This document shows, piece by piece, positions 40,548 to 46,553 of a stretch of DNA of 46,553 bases. The notes beneath the pieces are model-generated. The model was not told the origin of the DNA, did not search any database, and saw only the letters and a list, made by a program, of their open reading frames with translations. Made by a program: the position numbers and the translations under genes. The stretch comes from DATAEK01 sp036258055 (GTDB lineage Bacteria; Acidobacteriota; Vicinamibacteria; Vicinamibacterales; 2-12-FULL-66-21). Each line of letters starts with the position of its first letter. Position 1 is the stretch's first letter. Where the stretch lies: positions 1 through 46,553 of the forward strand of contig DATAEK010000113.1 in assembly GCA_036258055.1 (NCBI GenBank), given 5' to 3'.

Positions 40548-40602
40548 CCGAGCGCCGAGCCCCGAGCGCCGAGTCCCGATCACCGATCGCTGACATGAAT
40601 CT

Positions 40603-41979
40603 ATGAAACCCAGATCCATTTTCGCCTGTCAGGAGTGCGGTGCCCAATCGCCGAAATGGCTGGGCCGCTGCCCTGAGTGCAACGCGTGGAACTCGTTCGT
40701 CGAGGAACGTCAGGCTCCCGAGGCGATGACCGCCGCGACTGCCGAGAAGCGCTACAGCCTGGCGGCGACGACGGGTCCGCAGCTCTACGCCGACATCGAC
40801 ACCGTCGTCGCCGAGCGACTGTCGACCGGGATTGGAGAGTTCGACCGCGTCCTTGGCGGTGGGGTCGTGCCTGGGTCGCTGGTGTTGATCGGCGGCGAGC
40901 CAGGGATCGGAAAGTCCACGCTGCTTCTCCAGGCGGCCGCCCACTTCGCCCAGACGGTCGGTCCGGTGCTCTACAGCTCGGGCGAGGAGTCCGAACATCA
41001 GATCAAGTCGCGCGGTGAGCGTCTCGGCATCGCCCCCGCGCCGCTCTATATCCTCGCGGAGACGTGTCTGGAGAGGATCCTCGAGGAGATGGCGCGTTTG
41101 AAGCCGGCTTTTCTGATCGTGGATTCGATCCAGACTGTGTTCTCACTCAAGTTCCAATCGGCACCCGGAAGCATCGGTCAGGTGCGCGAGTCCGCGACGC
41201 AGCTGCTTTTCGCCTCGAAGGGGCAGAACATTCCGACGTTTCTCGTCGGCCACGTGACGAAGGACGGCAACCTCGCCGGGCCAAAGGCACTCGAGCACAT
41301 CGTGGACACCGTGCTCTACTTCGAGGGGGAGAAGCATCACGCCCACCGCGTGGTCCGTGCGGTGAAGAATCGATTCGGCGCCGTGAGCGAGCTGGGCGTG
41401 TTCGAGATGACCGGGACCGGCCTTTGCGCCGTTCCCAACGCGTCACAGCTGTTCCTCGCGGAGCGTCCCGTGAACGCACCGGGTTCGGCGGTGCTGTGTT
41501 GCATCGAGGGCTCGCGCCCTCTGCTCGTCGAGATCCAGGCCCTCGTCAGCACCAGCAGTTACGGCAACGCGCGCCGGATGGCCAGCGGCCTCGATCCGAA
41601 TCGACTGTCGCTGTTACTGGCGGTTCTCGAGAAGCGAGTCGGTCTGAATCTGATCGGCGAAGACGTGTTCGTCAACGTCGCGGGTGGGATCAGCGTGGAC
41701 GAGCCGGCCGCGGACCTCGGGATCGTGGCGGCCGTGGCGTCGAGCGTTCGAAACCGGCCCGTCCGTGAACGGACGGCGGTCTTCGGAGAGGTCGGGCTTG
41801 CCGGCGAGATCCGCGGCATTACGCAGCCTGCGGCGAGGATCCGAGAGGCCGCCCAGATGGGGTTCACTCGCTGCATCGTTCCCGAAGCCAGCTCGACGCG
41901 CGATGGCCTTCCCGAAGGCTTCGACCTGGTCCCGGTGAAGACCGTGAACGAGGCGCTCGATCAGCTGATCGACTGGTAG
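40603..41979 (+). CDS. radA: DNA repair protein RadA (Sms)
   Basis: 458 aa branch-migration ATPase. A zinc finger opens the protein (CQECGAQSPKWLGRCPEC). Walker A is GGEPGIGKSTLLLQAA (residue about 100). The RadA-specific KNRFG motif is in VKNRFGAVSELGVFEM. The Lon-like C-terminal domain contains NVAGGISVDEPAADLGIVAA and GEVGLAGEIRGI. ATG 40603 gives MKPRSIFACQECG. Followed by the PIN/TRAM gene after 69 nt. Confidence 0.97.
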   Translation: MKPRSIFACQECGAQSPKWLGRCPECNAWNSFVEERQAPEAMTAATAEKRYSLAATTGPQLYADIDTVVAERLSTGIGEFDRVLGGGVVPGSLVLIGGEPGIGKSTLLLQAAAHFAQTVGPVLYSSGEESEHQIKSRGERLGIAPAPLYILAETCLERILEEMARLKPAFLIVDSIQTVFSLKFQSAPGSIGQVRESATQLLFASKGQNIPTFLVGHVTKDGNLAGPKALEHIVDTVLYFEGEKHHAHRVVRAVKNRFGAVSELGVFEMTGTGLCAVPNASQLFLAERPVNAPGSAVLCCIEGSRPLLVEIQALVSTSSYGNARRMASGLDPNRLSLLLAVLEKRVGLNLIGEDVFVNVAGGISVDEPAADLGIVAAVASSVRNRPVRERTAVFGEVGLAGEIRGITQPAARIREAAQMGFTRCIVPEASSTRDGLPEGFDLVPVKTVNEALDQLIDW

Positions 41980-42048
41980 GGCGCGCCCCGCGATCCATCC
42001 CGCCCGCAGTATCATAGACATCCGTTTCATAACCGGAGACATAGCGCC

Positions 42049-43143
42049 ATGGCCTGGTTCATACTGGCACGCCTCCTGTTCGTTCTCGCGGTCACCTGGG
42101 CAGCGGTTCTCGCGAGGCCGTTCGATCCGTCGTTTGGCATCAACCTGGCGGTGGGTGCGGCGCTCGGCGTGATCGTTGTTCTCGTCGAAAGCCGTTTGCG
42201 GACCGCGGAGGTGACCGACCTCCTGGGCGCCCTGATCGGCGGGGCGATTGGCCTCGGCCTTGCCAAGACGATCGGTGCCGCCCTGTTCTGGGCCGACACC
42301 GGCGATCGACGGGTCGTCTTTCTGCACAGCTTCATCCTGCTGGTGTTCCCGTACCTGGGCCTGGTGATGGGCGCGCGCAAGGGCGAATGGCTCGAGCCGG
42401 CGCGTCTCGTCAGCCTCTTCCGGCAAGCGGGCCCGCAGCGTCGATATCGCATTCTCGACACCAGCGTGATCATCGATGGCCGAATCGCCGACGTCTGCGA
42501 GACGGGCTTCCTCGATGGCACGCTGGTCATCCCGCAATTCGTGCTCAAGGAGCTTCAGCTCGTCGCCGACTCCGCCGATTCATTGAAACGCAACCGCGGT
42601 CGACGCGGTCTCGACATCCTTCAGAAAATCCAGAAAATGTCCGGCGTCGACGTCATGATTTCCGACGTCGACTTTCCGGAGGTGCGCGAAGTCGATCTCA
42701 AATTGATCGAGCTGGCCCGCACGCTCGAGGGCAAGATCGTCACCAACGACTTCAATCTGAACAAGGTCGCGCAGCTCCGCGGCGTCCAGGTGCTGAACAT
42801 CAACGAGCTTGCGAACTCGCTCAAGCCGGTCGTCCTGCCGGGCGAGTTCATGAAGGTGTTCATCCTCAAAGAAGGCAAGGAGTACAACCAGGGTGTCGCG
42901 TACCTGGATGATGGGACCATGGTGGTCGTGGACAACGCGCGGCGGATGATCAGCCGGAACATCGACGTCGTCGTCACGAGCGTGCTCCAGACGACAGCCG
43001 GAAAGATGATCTTCGGGCGCTACATCGAGAACGCGTCGGCGGCGTCCGCTCCGGCGCAGCCGACCGCGACGACGACGTCGGCATCGGCCGCCCCGGCGCC
43101 GTCAGCCGTTCCGGCGGGCCGCGCACAACCGAACGCGAAATGA
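42049..43143 (+). CDS. Membrane-anchored PIN/TRAM-domain protein (YacL type)
   Basis: 364 aa. About four transmembrane helices (residues 1-115) anchor a PIN nuclease-like domain with ILDTSVIIDGRIADV, VLKELQLVADSAD and KIVTNDFNLNKVAQLRG, supplying the acidic residues. A TRAM domain follows (VFILKEGKEYNQGVAYLDDG to TAGKMIFGRYIE), then an Ala/Pro/Thr-rich tail of about 40 residues. Probable RNA-binding or RNase role at the membrane; the substrate is unknown. radA-yacL-ispD/F-gltX is a classic neighbourhood. GGAG lies before the ATG. Confidence 0.92.
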   Translation: MAWFILARLLFVLAVTWAAVLARPFDPSFGINLAVGAALGVIVVLVESRLRTAEVTDLLGALIGGAIGLGLAKTIGAALFWADTGDRRVVFLHSFILLVFPYLGLVMGARKGEWLEPARLVSLFRQAGPQRRYRILDTSVIIDGRIADVCETGFLDGTLVIPQFVLKELQLVADSADSLKRNRGRRGLDILQKIQKMSGVDVMISDVDFPEVREVDLKLIELARTLEGKIVTNDFNLNKVAQLRGVQVLNINELANSLKPVVLPGEFMKVFILKEGKEYNQGVAYLDDGTMVVVDNARRMISRNIDVVVTSVLQTTAGKMIFGRYIENASAASAPAQPTATTTSASAAPAPSAVPAGRAQPNAK

Positions 43144-43195
43144 ACGGTCCGGCTTCAATCGTCTCGTCCGACGCGGGTAGTACTCCGCGCCCTTG

Positions 43196-43948
43196 ATGCG
43201 CATCCCACCGTTCCACTGGTGGCGGACGGTTTTCTACCTGATTCCCGTCGTCAGCGTCTACACCATCGTTCTCGGAACCCTTTCGCTCGTCTCGACGCTC
43301 TTCGATCGCAGTGGTGACTTCGGCCATCGCTGCGCGCGCGCGTGGGCGACGCTGATTCTGAAGACCACCGGCGTGCGCGTCGCCGTCACCGGGCTCGACC
43401 AGCTCGATTCCGGCCGGAGCTACGTCTTCGCCTCCAATCATCAGAGCATCTACGACATCCCGATTGTCTTCGCCGCGCTCCCGTGGCAGCTCCGGATCGT
43501 GGCGAAGGAGTCGCTCGGACGATTTCCATTTCTGGGCTGGCATCTGCAGCGCACCGGGCATCTGCTGGTCGATCGTCACAACCCCGGCGCGGGCATCGTG
43601 AAGAAGATGGCGCGGCTCGTGGCCGACAAGCGATCCCTGATCATCTTTCCCGAGGGCACGCGCAGCGTCGATGGAACGGTCGCACGCTTCAAGGGAGGCG
43701 TCTTCCTGCTCGCCACCGATGCGCGGTTGCCGGTCGTGCCGATCAGCATCGCGGGCAGCCGGCACGTGATGAAGAAGGGACGACTGATGGTGTGTCCGGG
43801 TGAGGTGACGGTCACGATTCACGCGCCGCTCGCGACCGAGGGTGTCAGCCGCGATCGCGTGCGCGCGTTCGCGGAGCACGTCCGAGAGGTCGTTCGACGA
43901 GATGTGGATGAGCCCGCGGGCGCTCGCGCGACGATTCACGGGCCATAG
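43196..43948 (+). CDS. plsC: 1-acyl-sn-glycerol-3-phosphate acyltransferase
   Basis: 250 aa membrane-associated acyltransferase of phosphatidic acid synthesis. The catalytic HX4D motif is in FASNHQSIYDIPIVF; block III is IIFPEGTRSVDGTVARFKGG, and VPISIAGSRHVMKKG is block IV. One N-terminal hydrophobic stretch is seen (TVFYLIPVVSVYTIVLG). ATG 43196 is preferred to TTG 43193. No strong Shine-Dalgarno. It ends 3 nt before the stop of the convergent acetamidase gene. Confidence 0.93.
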   Translation: MRIPPFHWWRTVFYLIPVVSVYTIVLGTLSLVSTLFDRSGDFGHRCARAWATLILKTTGVRVAVTGLDQLDSGRSYVFASNHQSIYDIPIVFAALPWQLRIVAKESLGRFPFLGWHLQRTGHLLVDRHNPGAGIVKKMARLVADKRSLIIFPEGTRSVDGTVARFKGGVFLLATDARLPVVPISIAGSRHVMKKGRLMVCPGEVTVTIHAPLATEGVSRDRVRAFAEHVREVVRRDVDEPAGARATIHGP

Positions 43949-43951
43949 CCG

Positions 43952-44971
43952 TCACCACGGCTTGCCGTTCTTCCGCGGCGGCAGGAATTTCTTGTCGGCG
44001 ATGGCGATGACGACGTAGTTGGGGTCGACCATCTCGGTGAGATGTACGCGGCCCACTTGCGAGAGAAGCTGGTAGGCATCCAACTCCGAAAGGCCCGTCT
44101 CGGCGTGAATCCACCCAATCAGCTCCGTGAACGCGATTCGCAGCGCGTCATCCAGCGGACGATAGGCGCCGACTGCCATGATCGACTGCGCGTTCTCGAA
44201 TCGCGGCCAGCGGATCGTCTGTCCCTTGATGAGATCGACACGCAGCCGCGCCCGCATCGGCACTTCGATTGCGGTGCCGGCGATCTCGCCGTCGCCCATC
44301 GCGGCGTGGCCGTCACCGAGGTAGAGCAAAGCGCCACGGACCGTTACCGGAAAGTAGGCGGTGTGACCGACGCTCGCTTCCGGAGCGTCCATGTTGCCGC
44401 CGTGCTCGGCTGGCGTCACCGAACTGCGCGATTCGAGTGCAGGGGAGACGCCAAGGCAGCCGAGAAACGGATGCAGCGGAATCTTCGTCGAGAAACTCGA
44501 GTCCAGCGCCTTGAACGTGGCTTCGTTCCTGGCGCGATCGATGGGGAAGAACCAGATCTTTTCCGGGACCGGCGGGTGCAGCATCGGCGTGTAGTTCGTA
44601 GTGTTCAGCGCGCCGAATCCCGGCGCCAGCGCGCCGATGCCCTGATCGCTGTCGATCGTGAGCTCCAGAATCGTGACCGCCAGCGTGTCACCGGGTTCAG
44701 CGCCCTCGATGAAGAACGGGCCGGTCAGCGGATTGTCTCCCTTGACCTTCGCCAGTGTGTCGCCCGGCTTCTGGATTACGTTGCCGAAGCAATCGGCCGT
44801 GCGCGTCTCGATGATTTCGCCCGGCTTCACTGTTGCTACCGGCTGCGCGACACCGAAGACGTATTTCAGGTCGCTGTCTTTCGGTTCGTAGCGGACGACG
44901 CGCTGGGCGCTGGCCGTGGCGCCGACGGCGAGCAGGCAGCAACTCAGGGCGGGAACGATCGATCTGCGCAT
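43952..44971 (-). CDS. Secreted acetamidase/formamidase-family protein
   Basis: 339 aa. The signal peptide MRRSIVPALSCCLLAVGATA is cut near SAQ, so the protein is exported. The FmdA/AmdA fold is shown by NPLTGPFFIEGAEPGDTLAV, PLHPFLGCLGVSPA, HGGNMDAPEASVG and GALLYLGDGHAAMGDGEIAG. Known members hydrolyse formamide or acetamide in the cytoplasm; a periplasmic substrate here is unknown. It is the only minus-strand gene between radA and gltX and looks like a later insertion. ATG 44971 is preferred to TTG 44974. TATAAT-like sequence at 44990-44995 lies between it and ispDF. Confidence 0.88.
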   Translation of the reverse strand: MRRSIVPALSCCLLAVGATASAQRVVRYEPKDSDLKYVFGVAQPVATVKPGEIIETRTADCFGNVIQKPGDTLAKVKGDNPLTGPFFIEGAEPGDTLAVTILELTIDSDQGIGALAPGFGALNTTNYTPMLHPPVPEKIWFFPIDRARNEATFKALDSSFSTKIPLHPFLGCLGVSPALESRSSVTPAEHGGNMDAPEASVGHTAYFPVTVRGALLYLGDGHAAMGDGEIAGTAIEVPMRARLRVDLIKGQTIRWPRFENAQSIMAVGAYRPLDDALRIAFTELIGWIHAETGLSELDAYQLLSQVGRVHLTEMVDPNYVVIAIADKKFLPPRKNGKPW

Positions 44972-45009
44972 CAATGCCTCCGGGGTCGGTATAATAATCG
45001 TTTGGCCGT

Positions 45010-46197
45010 ATGCATGTGACCGCCATCATCGCGGCAGCCGGCGCGGGCACGCGAGTTGGCGGCAACGTTCCCAAACAGTTGCTCGAGCTCGACGGACGTT
45101 CGCTGCTGGCCAGGAGCGTGGCGGCTTTCGATCGTCATCCCGAGGTGTCGGCGGTCGTGGTCGTGCTGCCTGAGGCGCTGACCGCGAAGGGCCCGACGCT
45201 CATCGGCGACACACGGCGAGCGGTGAGAATCGTTGCGGGCGGCGCGCGTCGTCAGGACTCGGTCGCCAACGCCTTCGACGCGGTGAGCGCGGATACGGAT
45301 ATCGTGCTCGTGCATGACGCGGCGCGACCGTTCGTGTCGCCGGACGTCATCTCGCGCGCCATCCAGGCGGCGCGAACGCACGGCGCGGCGATCGTGGCGG
45401 TCGCGGCCACCGACACGGTCAAGCGTGTCGGCGGGGGGGACGATCGAGTGATCCTCGAGACGCTGCCGCGCGAACAGATTTTCCTTGCGCAGACGCCACA
45501 GGCATTTCGCCGGGAGGTCCTGCGGGAGGCCGTCGCGCTCGGACGTTCGGGTCTCGAGGCCACCGACGAAGCGGCGCTGGCCGAACGCGCGGGACACCCG
45601 GTACGGATCGTCGAGGGAGATCCGGCAAACGTGAAGATCACGACCGCGTCCGATCTCGCGCAGGCACGCCAGCCTCGCAGCGATCGACCGGCGACGCCGA
45701 GGACGCCCGGCCGTGTGGGCACCGGCTACGATCTCCACCGCCTTGTCGAGGGCCGCCCGCTCGTGCTCGGCGGCGTGGTCGTCCCGTCGACGGTTGGAGC
45801 GCTCGGCTACTCGGACGCCGATGTCATCTGCCACGCAGTCACGGATGCGATCCTCGGGGCAGCGTCGCTCGGCGACATCGGCCGGTTCTTCCCCGACTCG
45901 GATCCGAAGTGGAAGGACGCGTCGAGCGCCGACCTCCTGCGGCAAGCTGCGACCAGGGTGCGGGATGCCGGCTTCACCATCGTAAACGTGGATGTCGTGG
46001 TCATCCTGGAGCGGCCCAAGATCGCGCCGCTGATCGACCAGATACGCGGAGGTCTGGCCTCGGCGCTCACCATCGACCCGGAGCGTGTGAGCGTCAAGGG
46101 CAAGACGAACGAGGGAATTGACGCGATCGGCCGCGGCGAGGCGATCGCCGCGCAGGCGGTGGCGCTGTTGGCCGCCGGCTGCGCCGGCGGATGGTAA
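45010..46197 (+). CDS. ispDF: Bifunctional IspD/IspF enzyme of the MEP pathway
   Basis: 395 aa. The IspD half (residues about 1-215) has IIAAAGAGTRVGGNVPKQL, LVHDAARPFVS, LAQTPQAFRR and GLEATDEAALAER. The IspF half (about 235-390) has GTGYDLHRLVEGRPLVLGG, GYSDADVICHAVTDAILGA, GDIGRFFPDSDPKWKDASS and KGKTNEGIDAIGRGEAIA, with the Asp/His zinc ligands. The linker is Arg/Pro/Thr-rich. It makes CDP-ME and later cyclises CDP-ME2P, flanking the IspE step (ispE at 32037). The last residues AGGW and the TAA stop are read from a heptamer array. Confidence 0.96.
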   Translation: MHVTAIIAAAGAGTRVGGNVPKQLLELDGRSLLARSVAAFDRHPEVSAVVVVLPEALTAKGPTLIGDTRRAVRIVAGGARRQDSVANAFDAVSADTDIVLVHDAARPFVSPDVISRAIQAARTHGAAIVAVAATDTVKRVGGGDDRVILETLPREQIFLAQTPQAFRREVLREAVALGRSGLEATDEAALAERAGHPVRIVEGDPANVKITTASDLAQARQPRSDRPATPRTPGRVGTGYDLHRLVEGRPLVLGGVVVPSTVGALGYSDADVICHAVTDAILGAASLGDIGRFFPDSDPKWKDASSADLLRQAATRVRDAGFTIVNVDVVVILERPKIAPLIDQIRGGLASALTIDPERVSVKGKTNEGIDAIGRGEAIAAQAVALLAAGCAGGW

Positions 46198-46258
46198 ATG
46201 GTAAAGGGCAAATGGGCCGGCGGATGGTAAATGGTAAAGGGCAAATGGCAAAGGGAAC
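46191..46258 (+). repeat. Tandem ATGGYAA heptamer arrays at the ispDF end
   Basis: Two arrays in a 33-bp tandem: ATGGTAA-ATGGTAA-AGGGCAA-ATGG (46191-46215) and, after GGCCGGCGG, ATGGTAA-ATGGTAA-AGGGCAA-ATGGCAA-AGGGAAC (46224-46258). The TAA of the first unit (46195-46197) is the ispDF stop codon. Same order of units as the arms at 38511 and 39150. Bases 46259-46319 hold nothing I recognise. Confidence 0.85.
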
Positions 46259-46319
46259 GGCAAGGAACGCCATTCGCGGGCCCCAGCCTTGATGCTGTGA
46301 AAGCAGACAGTCGCCGGTA

Positions 46320-46378
46320 ACCAGCGGCCCGAGCGTAGCGAGGGCTGGCGGGCGCTGGGGGTGGGGCCCCAGCGCAAA
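46320..46378 (+). repeat. Module B structured repeat directly upstream of gltX
   Basis: CCAGC (46321) ... GCTGG (46344) stem, then the terminal hairpin GCGCTGGGG (46352-46360), loop GTGGGG, CCCCAGCGC (46367-46375), then an A-rich tail of 10 nt to the ATG. The outer stem GCGCT/AGCGC is a further compensated variant. Confidence 0.85.
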
Positions 46379-46385
46379 CTAAAGA

Positions 46386-46553
46386 ATGAGACTTCGATTC
46401 GCCCCGAGTCCGACGGGGCAACTGCACGTCGGGAACGCGCGCACGGCGCTGTTCAACTGGCTCCTGGCCCACGGCAAGGACGGTACGTTCATCCTGCGCA
46501 TCGAGGACACCGACATCGAGCGCTCGACGCGCGAGTCGGAGGCGGGCATCATC
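46386..46553 (+). CDS. gltX: Glutamyl-tRNA synthetase, N-terminal part
   Basis: The first 56 codons; the gene runs off the right edge. RLRFAPSPTGQLHVGNARTA is the class I HIGH-type signature (LHVG), followed by LFNWLLAHGKDGTFILRIED, then TDIERSTRESEAGII, all standard GltX. The position after ispDF fits the known neighbourhood. ATG 46386 lies 10 nt after a structured repeat, with AAAGA but no clear Shine-Dalgarno. Confidence 0.95.
   Translation, partial: MRLRFAPSPTGQLHVGNARTALFNWLLAHGKDGTFILRIEDTDIERSTRESEAGII

Noticed and set aside
44990..44995. TATAAT as a -10 box for ispDF
   Set aside because: No -35-like sequence lies 16-18 nt upstream on either strand and it would fall only 15 nt before the ispDF ATG; kept only as a remark.
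46191..46258. CRISPR array
   Set aside because: The units are 7 bp in direct tandem with a 33-bp higher period, without unique spacers; no cas genes.

Overview
The window comes from a high-GC Gram-negative bacterium, most likely an acidobacterium (Vicinamibacteria-like; inference). The best taxonomic hints are two large MacB/FtsX permeases, each preceded by a small PadR regulator, an arrangement known as typical of Acidobacteria. Lipopolysaccharide genes, a LolB-like lipoprotein and an oxygen-type complex I cluster fit a diderm. No phage, IS transposase, CRISPR or rRNA was seen.

Layout. 1-12317: respiratory complex I cluster nuoB(partial)-C-[gmhA]-D-E-F-H-J-K-L-M-N; nuoG and nuoI are absent from their usual places, and gmhA (heptose isomerase) is translationally linked to nuoC. 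12457-19838 (minus strand): TetR regulator, then two PadR/permease pairs. 19835-22569: selA, two poorly characterised proteins and a cold-shock gene with a promoter and an early terminator in its leader. 22758-26121: purH and a GT-C membrane glycosyltransferase. 26153-29592 (minus): an LPS operon of Trm112-like protein, heptosyltransferase-type GT9, O-antigen ligase and heptose kinase, which links functionally to gmhA. 29769-32960: TPR protein, LolB-like lipoprotein and ispE in a tight operon. 33251-36977: tRNA-Gln, prs, rplY, pth, rpsF, rpsR, rplI. 37144-46553: dnaB, alr, radA, PIN/TRAM protein, plsC, an acetamidase-family gene on the opposite strand, fused ispDF, and the start of gltX.

The most unusual content is intergenic. 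(1) A family of GC-rich structured repeats ends in a hairpin with a near-constant GTGGGG loop and a GGGG/CCCC inner stem, while the outer stem varies with compensating changes. Five of seven loci lie in sense orientation just upstream of start codons (nuoC, nuoD, nuoF, the second permease, gltX), several without a clear Shine-Dalgarno. (2) Heptanucleotide repeat arrays (ATGGYAA, GCGGAYA and TTGTGAA types) appear as inverted pairs around a four-helix-bundle gene between dnaB and alr, around the first PadR/permease pair, and around a near-empty palindrome before the GT-C gene; a direct-repeat version supplies the ispDF stop codon. This suggests an uncharacterised way of bounding gene cassettes. 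(3) Local regulatory signals include a palindrome over the -35 box of one PadR gene, an attenuator-like csp leader, and a prs start codon 3 nt after the tRNA-Gln CCA end.

All family names come from reading motifs by eye; no database search was run.
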